From Haloterrigena turkmenica DSM 5511 (GTDB taxonomy: Archaea; Halobacteriota; Halobacteria; Halobacteriales; Natrialbaceae), in assembly GCF_000025325.1 (NCBI RefSeq), contig NC_013743.1, positions 1,798,001 to 1,862,000 on the forward strand: DNA of 64,000 nucleotides. The letters run 5' to 3'. Below, piece by piece: positions 9,754 through 17,796 of this stretch. A program made the translations under genes and the position numbers. The notes beneath the pieces were generated by a model. That model saw nothing but the letters and a program-made list of their open reading frames with translations, did not search any database and was not told the origin of the DNA. Numbering within the stretch: position 1 is the first letter of the stretch; each line of letters starts with the position of its first letter.

Positions 9754-11099
9754 TGGGAATCACCGCCGTGATCGGAATCTGTCCCTCCGGGACGGGGTCC
9801 GGCACCGGTCTCGGCGGCGGGTCGATCCGTCAGGGGGATCGCCGCCGCCGTCTCCTCCCGATGGCCGAGCAGCCCGTCGGGCCGTCGATGCATGAGGAGG
9901 ACGAGCGCGACGCCCATCAGCACGAACTGCAGCGTCAGGAACTCGTCGAAGGTGTAGCGCAGGAACGGCGCCGGGTTCGCCGAGAGCAGCGGCGCCACGG
10001 CGCCGGCGAACGTGTTCGGCGCGTCGCCGACCGTGATGACCTCCTCGATCAGGCGGCGCACGTAGCGTGGTCCCTCGAACAGCACCGCGACGAAGAGCCC
10101 GGAGCCGAGGACGCTGCCGGTGTTCGAACCGGCGCCACCGATTATCAGCGCGATCCAGATGTAGAACGTGACGTGCGGTCGGAACGCCGTCGGCGTCACG
10201 CCGGTACGGCGGACCCGCCAGAGGATGCCGGCCAAGCCCATCAGGGCACAGCCGAGCACGAACACCTTGATCTTGAATCGGTTCGTGTTCTTCCCGAGCG
10301 ATTGGGCGGCCTCTTCGTCCTCGCGGATCGCTTTGAGGACGCGTCCGAACGGCGACCGACTGGTCCGCTGGATGAGCCAATAGAACCCGATCAGGACGAG
10401 CACGAGCACGATCGAATAGACCAGCGCCCGCGCCTGCGTCGGCCCAAATCCGAACAGGGCGTTCGTGAGGTCGACGAACGAGGAGAACGCCTCGAGCTCG
10501 AAGATGACGTTCATCGGATCGCCGTAGTTTCGAGTGAGACCGCGACCGCCGCCGGTCCCCAGTTCGGCCCCGAGAACGCTGAACTGCTGGGCCATACCCG
10601 AGGTGAGCCCCAGCCGGACGATCTCCGCGAAGGCGATCGTCGTGATCGCGAAGTAGTCGGCCCGGAGGCGCAACGCGGGGATCGCGACGACGAGGCCCGC
10701 CAGGCCGGCGGCGACGACGCCGCCGGCGATCGCGATCGGCATCGGGAGCCCGAGCCCCGGGTACTGTGCGGCGCCGGTCGGATCGACCGGTTTCGCCAGC
10801 ATCATCGTCACGTACAGACCGATCGCCATGAACCCCGCGACGCCGATGTTGAACAGACCGGTGTACCCCCAGTGGAGGTTCAGCGCCAGCGTGACCATCC
10901 CGTAGACGGCGATCAGATAGGTCATCCGCCGCAAGGTGTTGACGATCCCGTCGAGGGAGTAGCCGAGCGCGAGTCCGATCGCCGCGTAGACGAGATAGAT
11001 CGCCGCGAAGGCCACGAAGATCTTCACGGCGTCCCGCTCCCAGAGCGCTTCCAATTGGGTCCGTTCGTCCGTCGCGTTCGCGGTCGTATTCGCGCTCAT
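9750..11099 (-). CDS. livM: Branched-chain amino acid ABC transporter permease
   Basis: 449 residues, with many hydrophobic helices. It has the LivM features NLHWGYTGLFNIGVAGFMAIG and the cytoplasmic loop FGRVLKAIREDEEAAQSLGKNT, which docks the ATPases. An extra helix pair at the N-terminus (about 27-65) and a polar C-terminal tail are present. It overlaps livH and livG by 4 nt at each end. Confidence 0.9.
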   Translation of the reverse strand: MSANTTANATDERTQLEALWERDAVKIFVAFAAIYLVYAAIGLALGYSLDGIVNTLRRMTYLIAVYGMVTLALNLHWGYTGLFNIGVAGFMAIGLYVTMMLAKPVDPTGAAQYPGLGLPMPIAIAGGVVAAGLAGLVVAIPALRLRADYFAITTIAFAEIVRLGLTSGMAQQFSVLGAELGTGGGRGLTRNYGDPMNVIFELEAFSSFVDLTNALFGFGPTQARALVYSIVLVLVLIGFYWLIQRTSRSPFGRVLKAIREDEEAAQSLGKNTNRFKIKVFVLGCALMGLAGILWRVRRTGVTPTAFRPHVTFYIWIALIIGGAGSNTGSVLGSGLFVAVLFEGPRYVRRLIEEVITVGDAPNTFAGAVAPLLSANPAPFLRYTFDEFLTLQFVLMGVALVLLMHRRPDGLLGHREETAAAIPLTDRPAAETGAGPRPGGTDSDHGGDSQ

Positions 11100-12208
11100 G
11101 CCGTCGTCTTCCCTCCGAAGAGTCCGGACGGTCTGATCAGCAGGACGAGGATCATCAGCAGGAACGCGGTGATCGTCGTGAAGTCACCGCCGGGGAGCCA
11201 GATCATCGACATGTGCATGCCGACGCCGATGACTAGACCGCCGAAGATGGCCCCGTAGATCGAGCCGATCCCGCCGAGGATCACGGCCGCGAAGATCAGC
11301 AACAGCAGCAACCACCCGAACTGCCAGTCGATGGTCCCCGTCCACAACACCATGAGATAGCCCGCGGTGCCGGCGAGTCCGCCGCCGATCATCCAGGTCC
11401 ACCGGATCACCCGTTCGGTCGGGATGCCGGTGACGAGGGCCAGGTCGCGGTTGTCCGACATCGCTCGCATCGCTTTCCCGAGTTTCGTCCGCTGGAGCAG
11501 GAAGTGAACGCCGAGCATCAACGTGACCGCGGCGACGATCAACGTCGCGTCGTGGGCGCCGATCGACACGTAGCCGTCGACCAGTAGGAAATCGACGGAC
11601 GGTACGCTCGCGGTCGTGCCACGCGTGCTGCTCGAGTAGACGAACACGAGGACGTACCGGAGCGCGAACGCCACGCCGACACTCGTGATCAGCAGCGGAA
11701 TACCGCCCGATCCGCGGACCGGTTTGAAAGCGAATCGGTCGATCAGCAGCACGAAAAGCGCCGTCGCGACGCCGGCTACGAGTAGGCCGGCGAGGACGGC
11801 GATCGGCGTCGCGGTGATCGCGACGTCGAGTTGCGCTCCGGAGACCTCGCGCTGAGGTGCGACGAGGACGAGCGGACCGACGCTCGCAACGCCCCAACCA
11901 GCGACGAGGTACGTGACTCCCCACCCGAAAAACGCCCCCGTCGTCACGTAGTCCCCGTGAGCGAAGTTCGCGAAGTTGAGGATGCTGTAGGTCATCGAGA
12001 GCCCGATCCCGGCTAGCCCGATGATCAGCCCGTAGAGAATACCTTCCGTCACGTATCGGGCGACACGTGAGATGCTGTACGTCCCGCTCGCGAGGCCGAG
12101 AATCAGGTCCCCCAGCAACGCCACGGCACCGATCCCCACGACCAGTAGCAGGAGCTGCTCGGACGAGAGACTTCGACCCCGATCGACCGCCTCATCTACT
12201 GTAGACAT
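11096..12208 (-). CDS. livH: Branched-chain amino acid ABC transporter permease
   Basis: 370 residues, first gene of livH-M-G-F. LivH motifs include YGLIIGLAGIGLSMTYSILNFANFAHGDY near 58-86 and the docking loop LGKAMRAMSDNRDLALVTGI. Several membrane helices cover the rest. A Shine-Dalgarno (GGAGG) lies 7 nt before the ATG at 12208, and a TATA-like run is found near 12248-12255. The operon has no adjacent same-strand binding protein; the convergent lipoprotein at 6833-8110 is the likely partner. Confidence 0.9.
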   Translation of the reverse strand: MSTVDEAVDRGRSLSSEQLLLLVVGIGAVALLGDLILGLASGTYSISRVARYVTEGILYGLIIGLAGIGLSMTYSILNFANFAHGDYVTTGAFFGWGVTYLVAGWGVASVGPLVLVAPQREVSGAQLDVAITATPIAVLAGLLVAGVATALFVLLIDRFAFKPVRGSGGIPLLITSVGVAFALRYVLVFVYSSSTRGTTASVPSVDFLLVDGYVSIGAHDATLIVAAVTLMLGVHFLLQRTKLGKAMRAMSDNRDLALVTGIPTERVIRWTWMIGGGLAGTAGYLMVLWTGTIDWQFGWLLLLLIFAAVILGGIGSIYGAIFGGLVIGVGMHMSMIWLPGGDFTTITAFLLMILVLLIRPSGLFGGKTTA

Positions 12209-12215
12209 GCACAGG

Positions 12216-12220
12216 CCTCC
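12216..12220 (-). promoter_or_regulatory. Shine-Dalgarno site of livH
   Basis: GGAGG on the minus strand lies 7 nt before the livH ATG. Together with a TATA-like GTATAACA at 12248-12255 it suggests a short leadered transcript. Confidence 0.5.
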
Positions 12221-12471
12221 GTACGAGTCGATACTTTCAGCGTACCGTGTTATACGTTATGGAGGACCTTGATAATGTATGCCAATCCGACGGCGAATAA
12301 GACAATTTCCTTACAGATATACACGTGAGAAAACGTTCGAGAGGGTCCGCGGTCGGTGTTTCCCCGCTACTGCCCTAGATGCAGGCCTGTCGAAGTGTTC
12401 ACCGCCAATTTCACGATTTATTATGAAGATTGTTCATTATCAGCGATGATAAATTCGGACTGCGAATGTAA

Positions 12472-12480
12472 GTCTTTAGG
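12472..12480 (+). promoter_or_regulatory. Possible promoter of the sodium symporter gene
   Basis: GTCTTTAGG is centred about 29 nt before the ATG at 12506. The whole 297-bp divergent gap (12209-12505) is AT-rich for this genome and carries imperfect inverted AT repeats around 12418-12455. No small gene is seen in it. Confidence 0.35.
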
Positions 12481-12505
12481 ACCCCGGGGGGCAGTCGCAT
12501 AACGT

Positions 12506-13846
12506 ATGGCACAACGTGAATCATGGGCAACGCGAGCAGGGTTCATCCTCGCTGCGGTCGGGAGCGCAGTGGGGCTCGGAAACATCTGGCGATTCCCGTA
12601 TCAAGTCGGAGAATACGGCGGCGCAGCGTTTCTCGTCGTCTATCTCCTGTTGGTCGCACTGATTGGATTCCCGGTAATGCTGGTCGAATTTACGATCGGG
12701 CGACGCACAGAACGCAATCCCGTCGGGGCGCTCAAACAGATCGGTGAAGGTGCGTGGACGAAAGTCGGATGGGTGTTCGTTCTCGCCGGATTCGTCATTC
12801 TGTCGTACTACAGCGTCGTCGCCGGCTGGATTCTCCGGTACACGGCTATCGGACTGCAGGGCAATTACGCGGCCGGCGGTGCCGGCGCACAGTTCATGTC
12901 GGTCGCCGGTGGGATGGATTCTGTCGTGACCCACGCCATCTTCATGGCTGCCATCGTCACCGTCGTCGCGTTCGGCATCCAGCAGGGTATCGAGTTCTCC
13001 GTGAAGCTCATGGTCCCCGCGATCATCGCGCTACTGATCGGCCTGGCGGTGTACGCCGGAACGCTCTCCGGTGCCGGAGAAGCGTACGCGTACTACCTCT
13101 CTCCCGATCTGGGAACGATCGCGGCGAACTGGACCGAGATCCTCCCCGCGGCGGCCGCACAGGCGTTCTTCACGCTGTCGCTCGGGATGGGCGTGATGAT
13201 CACCTACGCGTCGTATCTCGGCGAAGACCGGAATCTCGCCAAGGACGGTACCATCATCGTCGCGCTCGACACGGCGATCGCGTTTACCGCCGGTCTGGTC
13301 GCGTTTCCGGTGCTCTACACCGCCGAGTTGACGGACGTCGCCGCCGGACCGAGTTTCATCTTCGTCAGCCTCGCCCAAGCCTTCAGTAACATTCCGTTCG
13401 GCGGGATCATCGGCGCCATCTTCTTCGCCATCGTCACGATCGCCGCGCTCTCGAGTGCGATCAGCATCATGGAAGTCGTGGTCTCGTACCTGATCGACGA
13501 ACACGGGGTCGACCGCCTCCCGGCGACGATCGCGCTCGGCGTCGTGATCTTCGTCGTCGGTCTCCCGGTCGCCTACGAGCCGGAGGGGCTGAACTGGCTC
13601 GTCGTGTACGACGGGTTCGCCAATTCGATTCTGCTCATCCTCGGCGGCCTGCTGCTCGCCATCTACATCGGATGGGTCGCGACCGACCTCGGAATCGAGG
13701 AACTCGGCAAAGGTATTCACAATCTCGGATCGTGGGGAATGGTCTGGATCTGGACGCTCCGAGTGCCGGTCATCATCGTGCTGCTCATCGTCCTCACGCA
13801 GAACACGATCGGCTACTACGAGAGCCTCGTCGGTATCTTCGGCTGA
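12506..13846 (+). CDS. Sodium-dependent transporter, neurotransmitter:sodium symporter (SNF/NSS) family
   Basis: 446 residues, typical of prokaryotic NSS carriers of the LeuT fold with 11-12 helices. The hallmark unwound first helix is visible as AAVGSAVGLGNIWRFPY at about 16-32, which holds sodium- and substrate-binding backbone positions. It should couple import of an amino acid or similar solute to sodium entry, a plausible arrangement in a halophile. It is divergent from the liv operon, so the two could share regulation. The substrate cannot be told from sequence. Confidence 0.9.
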   Translation: MAQRESWATRAGFILAAVGSAVGLGNIWRFPYQVGEYGGAAFLVVYLLLVALIGFPVMLVEFTIGRRTERNPVGALKQIGEGAWTKVGWVFVLAGFVILSYYSVVAGWILRYTAIGLQGNYAAGGAGAQFMSVAGGMDSVVTHAIFMAAIVTVVAFGIQQGIEFSVKLMVPAIIALLIGLAVYAGTLSGAGEAYAYYLSPDLGTIAANWTEILPAAAAQAFFTLSLGMGVMITYASYLGEDRNLAKDGTIIVALDTAIAFTAGLVAFPVLYTAELTDVAAGPSFIFVSLAQAFSNIPFGGIIGAIFFAIVTIAALSSAISIMEVVVSYLIDEHGVDRLPATIALGVVIFVVGLPVAYEPEGLNWLVVYDGFANSILLILGGLLLAIYIGWVATDLGIEELGKGIHNLGSWGMVWIWTLRVPVIIVLLIVLTQNTIGYYESLVGIFG

Positions 13847-14006
13847 GCGGCGACCGGCCGCCGAGCCGCTTCGGTATCGACGTCTACAGTTTTCAGAACT
13901 AGTGACCGTGCGTGCGCCGCTCGCATCGAGCGATTGCCGTTCGCGGCAGTGTCGGATCGATGATCGCACGTCGCGCACAGTCCGTCTACCGTCGGCGCGA
14001 GCGTTC

Positions 14007-14729
14007 TCAGGCCTCGCCGTACACCGGCACAGCGGCGCCGGTCGTCACCGCCGCGCCGTCGCTACAGAGGAAGGCCATCACGTCCGCGATCTCGGTGGGA
14101 TCGACCCACGAGTCGTGGTCCGCGTCGGGCATCATCTCGCGGTTCATCGGCGTGTCGATCACGCTTGGCATCACGCAGTTCGCGCGGACGGTTCCTTTGT
14201 TCTCCTCGGCCAGCGTCTCCGTCAGCAGCCGGATCCCGGCCTTCGTGATCCGGTAGGGGCCGTCGCCCTCACCGCCCTCGAGCGACGAGCGCGCGCTGAC
14301 GCTCACGATCGAGCCCTCGCTGTCATGCAGGTGCGGGAGCGCGTGTTTCGAGGCCAGAAACGCCGTTTTGAGGTTGATATCGACGAGCAGCTCGAACTCC
14401 TCGAGGTCGGTCTCCTCGATGTGGTCGCCGCCGCGCCACGTTCCGGCGATGTTCACCAGATGATCGAGCCGACCGTGATCGTCGACGACGGCAGTCATCA
14501 GTTCCTCGACGTCGCCCTCGTCGGTCAGGTCGGCCTCGTAGAAGTGCGTCTTCGAATCGGGCTCGAGCAGGCTGTCCTCGTCGTCCGGCGCGACGACGTC
14601 GACGGCGCAGACGGTCGCGCCGGCCGTTCGGAACCGCTCGACCGCGGCGCTGCCGAGCGCGCCGCTCGCGCCCGTAACTACGGCGACGGTATCGTCGAAG
14701 TCGACGGAGTACGCTGTCGTCGGTGCCAT
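14007..14729 (-). CDS. SDR family oxidoreductase
   Basis: 240 residues. The Rossmann nucleotide motif TGASGALG is at 19-26, NIAG follows strand 4 (N93), and the catalytic S144/S146, Y159 and K163 (YRITK) are in place. An Asp after strand 2 (CAVDVV) suggests NAD rather than NADP preference. The substrate is unknown. The start at 14729 is the first in-frame ATG. A long N-terminal polar stretch before the fold is short enough to be native. Confidence 0.85.
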   Translation of the reverse strand: MAPTTAYSVDFDDTVAVVTGASGALGSAAVERFRTAGATVCAVDVVAPDDEDSLLEPDSKTHFYEADLTDEGDVEELMTAVVDDHGRLDHLVNIAGTWRGGDHIEETDLEEFELLVDINLKTAFLASKHALPHLHDSEGSIVSVSARSSLEGGEGDGPYRITKAGIRLLTETLAEENKGTVRANCVMPSVIDTPMNREMMPDADHDSWVDPTEIADVMAFLCSDGAAVTTGAAVPVYGEA

Positions 14730-14813
14730 GCTCTAGCGTTCGACGGCGGGCGACGTAATAACGTGGCCTCCGTCAGTCGAAGACGAGAAGTAGCGCCGAG
14801 GGCGTCGGCTCGA

Positions 14814-15263
14814 TCACGCCATCATCGGCGGCAGCGCGGCCCGCTGGAACCAGAAGTCCGCGACGGCCTCGACCATTCTGGTGTACTCGACCGGATCGGT
14901 CGGCTTGGTCAGGTAGGCGTTGGCCGCGAGCTCGTAGCTCTCGTGGACGTCCTCGATGGTCTCGGAGCTCGTGAGGACGAGGACAGGGATGCGAGCGAGC
15001 TTCGGTTCCTCCTGGATCGACTCGAGGAACTCGAGGCCGCCCATCCGCGGGAGGTTCAGATCGAGGAGCACGAGGTCCGGCAGCGGGGCGGTGCCGTCGT
15101 CGCATCGCTCCGTGAGGAAGTCGATACCCTCGTCGCCGTCGGTCGCGACGTGAATCGTCGTCTCCGTGGACAGTTGCCGGAACGCTTCCTGAGTGAGGCG
15201 GACGTCGCCGGGATTGTCCTCCACCAGGAGGATATCGATCTGCTCGTCGCGTCGATCGTTCAT
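14814..15263 (-). CDS. Stand-alone response regulator receiver (CheY/Rcp-like)
   Basis: 149 residues, a single receiver domain without output domain. The acidic pair E15-D16 (LLVEDNPGD), phosphoacceptor D68 (VLLDLNLP), T98 and K120 (YLTKP) are all present. The LVEDNPGD start is typical of Rcp1-like regulators that pair with phytochrome- or PAS-type histidine kinases. No kinase gene is in this window, so its partner is elsewhere. It has a clear Shine-Dalgarno and a leadered promoter, unlike most neighbours. Confidence 0.9.
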   Translation of the reverse strand: MNDRRDEQIDILLVEDNPGDVRLTQEAFRQLSTETTIHVATDGDEGIDFLTERCDDGTAPLPDLVLLDLNLPRMGGLEFLESIQEEPKLARIPVLVLTSSETIEDVHESYELAANAYLTKPTDPVEYTRMVEAVADFWFQRAALPPMMA

Positions 15264-15272
15264 GGGTTGGTT

Positions 15273-15278
15273 ACCTCC
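15273..15278 (-). promoter_or_regulatory. Shine-Dalgarno site of the response regulator
   Basis: GGAGGT on the minus strand, 9 nt before the ATG at 15263. A TATA-like GTTATACGG at 15347-15355 implies a leader of about 60 nt, and an ACGAATGTTCGT palindrome at 15324-15335 overlaps the expected transcript start. Confidence 0.55.
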
Positions 15279-15530
15279 AGCAGCGGTCTTGTCGCAGTTG
15301 ATGAGAATGCGGTCGGGACACTAACGAATGTTCGTAGCAGGAGTACCCGTATAACAGTACTTGCTAAAGGCTTTGGAACCCGCGACGATTCGGGCCCTAG
15401 AGGGACTGAGAGAGCCGATTGTCGCAACCGATGCGAACCGCCCACAAGCGATAGCTCGGAACCACCGGCTCGCGAGCGCGCGTGAGAATCGGCGACCGAC
15501 TGAAGCCGCTCGCCGTCCTTCTCTCGCCCA

Positions 15531-16190
15531 ATGCGTCTGATCGCCCACCGCGGATTCGCCGCGGCGGCGGCCGAGAACACGATCCCGGCGCTCCTGTCGG
15601 CGGCCGATTACGCGGACGCCGTCGAGTTCGACGTCCGTCGCTGTGGCTCGGGCGAACTCGTCGTCGTCCACGACGAGACGATCGACCGCGTGACCGACGG
15701 CACCGGCGCGGTCGCCGACAGCAGCCTCGACGCGCTCACATCTCACACCGTCCTCGATTCCGGCGAGCCCATCCCGACCCTCGAGGAGGTGCTCGAAGCG
15801 CTTCCGCCGTCAGTCGAGATCAACCTCGAACTCAAAGACGCCGGTATCGCGGCGGACGTTCTCGAGGTCATCGACGGCGCGGAGAACCGGGTCGTCGCGA
15901 CGTCCTTTCTGACGTCCGAACTGCGGTCGATCCGCGAGCTCGATCCCGACCAGTCGATCGGGCTGCTGGTCGACCGTCACGTCGAGACGCCGGTCACGAC
16001 CGCCGTCGAACTCGATTGCGACGTCATCGGCGCGAGCTACTGGCGCTGTCTCGTGACGGGGCTGGTCCCGCGAGCCGACGTCGTCGGCCTCGAGATCCAC
16101 GCGTGGACGATCGAGCGGCCCGCGCTGGCGCGACTCCTCGAGTGCCGCGGCGTCGACTGCGTCTCCGTGGATCGGCCGATTCCGGTGTGA
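15531..16190 (+). CDS. Glycerophosphodiester phosphodiesterase
   Basis: 219 residues, TIM-barrel GDPD family. The metal and catalytic residues are visible: H6-R7 (AHRGF), E15 (ENT), E32 and D34 (EFDV) and H47 (VVHDE). It hydrolyses glycerophosphodiesters to glycerol phosphate and alcohol. There is no signal peptide, so it should act in the cytoplasm, perhaps on archaeal lipid head-group fragments. It is convergent with yjbQ. Confidence 0.9.
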   Translation: MRLIAHRGFAAAAAENTIPALLSAADYADAVEFDVRRCGSGELVVVHDETIDRVTDGTGAVADSSLDALTSHTVLDSGEPIPTLEEVLEALPPSVEINLELKDAGIAADVLEVIDGAENRVVATSFLTSELRSIRELDPDQSIGLLVDRHVETPVTTAVELDCDVIGASYWRCLVTGLVPRADVVGLEIHAWTIERPALARLLECRGVDCVSVDRPIPV

Positions 16191-16207
16191 TCGGGTACGG
16201 ATCTCGA

Positions 16208-16267
16208 GTCTGACTGGCTATTTTCCGGCGGTCGTCAGTCTGACTGGCTACTCCCCGACAGTCGTCA
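16208..16267. repeat. 30-bp imperfect tandem duplication across the YjbQ stop codon
   Basis: The segments 16208-16237 and 16238-16267 are adjacent copies sharing GTCTGACTGGCTA at the start and GTCGTCA at the end, with five differences between. The right copy includes the last codons and stop of YjbQ; the left copy repeats that tail, including a second in-frame TAG, beyond the stop. It is noncoding now. Confidence 0.75.
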
Positions 16268-16646
16268 CGGAGACCGACCGCGTCCGCGGCCCGTCACACT
16301 CGATCAGCAGGACGGACTGCCACGTGCCAAGCGCCGGCTCGCCGTCTTCGACCGGAATCGTCACGTCCGGCCCGACGAGCGTCGCTCGGAGGTGCGAATC
16401 CGCATTGCCGTCCAGCCGGTCGTGCGCGTGGCCCTCGTCGGGAACGAGATCGCGGAGGAACGTCTCGAGGTCGCCGCGCAGCCGCGACTCGTTCTCCTGA
16501 ACGGCGAGTCCGGCCGTTGTGTGCCGGACGAACGCGGTCGCGGTGCCCGACTCGAGGTCGTCGGGGACGGCTGCGGCGACGCGGTCGGTCACATCGACGG
16601 TCGTCAGGCGCGCGTCGGTCTCGACGGAAAACGTCGACTGGCTCAT
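16248..16646 (-). CDS. yjbQ: YjbQ family protein (UPF0047, secondary thiamine-phosphate synthase type)
   Basis: 132 residues covering the whole family. Conserved HTTAGLAVQENE, the acidic/His stretch DEGHAHDRLDGNADSHLRA and LGTWQSVLL are present. The family forms trimers with a bound metal; some members show weak thiamine-phosphate synthase activity, but the physiological role is unsettled. The 3' end carries a 30-bp tandem duplication. A short gap separates it from the HEAT-repeat gene upstream. Confidence 0.88.
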   Translation of the reverse strand: MSQSTFSVETDARLTTVDVTDRVAAAVPDDLESGTATAFVRHTTAGLAVQENESRLRGDLETFLRDLVPDEGHAHDRLDGNADSHLRATLVGPDVTIPVEDGEPALGTWQSVLLIECDGPRTRSVSVTTVGE

Positions 16647-16697
16647 ACTCGACTCGAGGCGGGCCGGCCACCACTGTCTTGCGGTCGCGCGCCTCGC

Positions 16698-17720
16698 CTA
16701 CGCCGATGAGACCTGATCCAGCGCCCAGCTCGCCCGCTCGCGGACGTCCGGGTTCGGATCCTCGTGGGCCAGCGTCGAGAGTCGGTCCGCGGCCGCGTCG
16801 ACGCGGCCGTGCCCGAGCGCGACGGCGGCGTTGGCCCGCACGCGGTCGTGGTCGTCGTCTAACCGCTCGAGCAACGGCTCCCGGACCGGCTCGAGAACCG
16901 ACGTGAGCTCCGCCGTCACGCGCGCGATCGCGACGGCGGCGTTGGCCCGGGTCTCCCCGTCGTCGTGCTCGAGTGCGGTCGCGAGGGCCGGAACGGCCGG
17001 TTCGACCGCGGTGGGCGTCCGGCGGGCGACGTCGGCCAGACAGCCGACGGCGTTCCGGCGGAGTGGGACGGCGTCGTGGTCGACGAGTTCCAGGGCCGGG
17101 TCGACGAACTCGAGGGTCGGCAGCGGCGTCTCCGACCGGGCCAGGCGGCCGACCGCCGACAGCACCGCCACGCCGTGGCGCTCCGGATCGTCCTCGAGGG
17201 CCGCGGTGAGAAGCGGGACCGCGGACTGAATCGCGCCCGGTTGCGCCGCCGAGAGCTGCTGGAAGATCTTCAGCCCCCGGTGATCGTATCCGGAGCGGCG
17301 ATCGATCACGTCGGCGATCGCGTCGGCGTGATCGACGACGGCCGAGGGCTGGTCGGCCGTGATCGTCGCGAGACAGCGAAGCAACTCGGCGGTCGCCGGC
17401 CGTTCGGGGTTCTCGACGGCGAACGCGACGATCTCGTCGGTCGACGGCGCGACGTCGGCGGTCGATTCGGTCGCGAGCTCGGCCAGACAGTAGGCGACCT
17501 CCTCGTGGAAGTCGACGTCGGCGTCGCCGAGCAGCCGACGCAGTTTCGGGACGGTCGGAAGACAGACCGCCGGATCGTCGGCCAGCGTGTCGCGAACCGC
17601 CGCGACGGCGGCTCGCTGCTCGTCGCGATCGTCCGTATCGAGTCGTGCGAGGACGGCCGGCAGCTCGAACGCGTCGTCGGACTGTGGCGTTCCGACTGTC
17701 CGGCCCCCTTCCCCATCCAT
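16698..17720 (-). CDS. HEAT-repeat protein
   Basis: 340 residues made almost entirely of tandem helical pairs of about 35-40 residues, several with the pattern RxNAVGCLADVA or RANAAVAIARVT. The proline and charged positions fit HEAT/PBS-type repeats. Such proteins are scaffolds or adaptors; no catalytic motif is seen. The C-terminal repeats are the best conserved. A TATA box 29 nt upstream supports the ATG at 17720. Confidence 0.8.
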   Translation of the reverse strand: MDGEGGRTVGTPQSDDAFELPAVLARLDTDDRDEQRAAVAAVRDTLADDPAVCLPTVPKLRRLLGDADVDFHEEVAYCLAELATESTADVAPSTDEIVAFAVENPERPATAELLRCLATITADQPSAVVDHADAIADVIDRRSGYDHRGLKIFQQLSAAQPGAIQSAVPLLTAALEDDPERHGVAVLSAVGRLARSETPLPTLEFVDPALELVDHDAVPLRRNAVGCLADVARRTPTAVEPAVPALATALEHDDGETRANAAVAIARVTAELTSVLEPVREPLLERLDDDHDRVRANAAVALGHGRVDAAADRLSTLAHEDPNPDVRERASWALDQVSSA

Positions 17721-17744
17721 TGTATCCCGAGGATGTGCGATGGG

Positions 17745-17754
17745 GAGTAAAAGC
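17745..17754 (-). promoter_or_regulatory. TATA box of the HEAT-repeat gene
   Basis: CTTTTACTCC on the minus strand is centred about 29 nt before the ATG at 17720. This suggests the gene is transcribed separately from spoVR, whose stop is only 76 nt upstream. Confidence 0.5.
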
Positions 17755-17796
17755 CTTCCGAGTGTTTTATGCGCAGATGAAAATTCGAAACGAATA

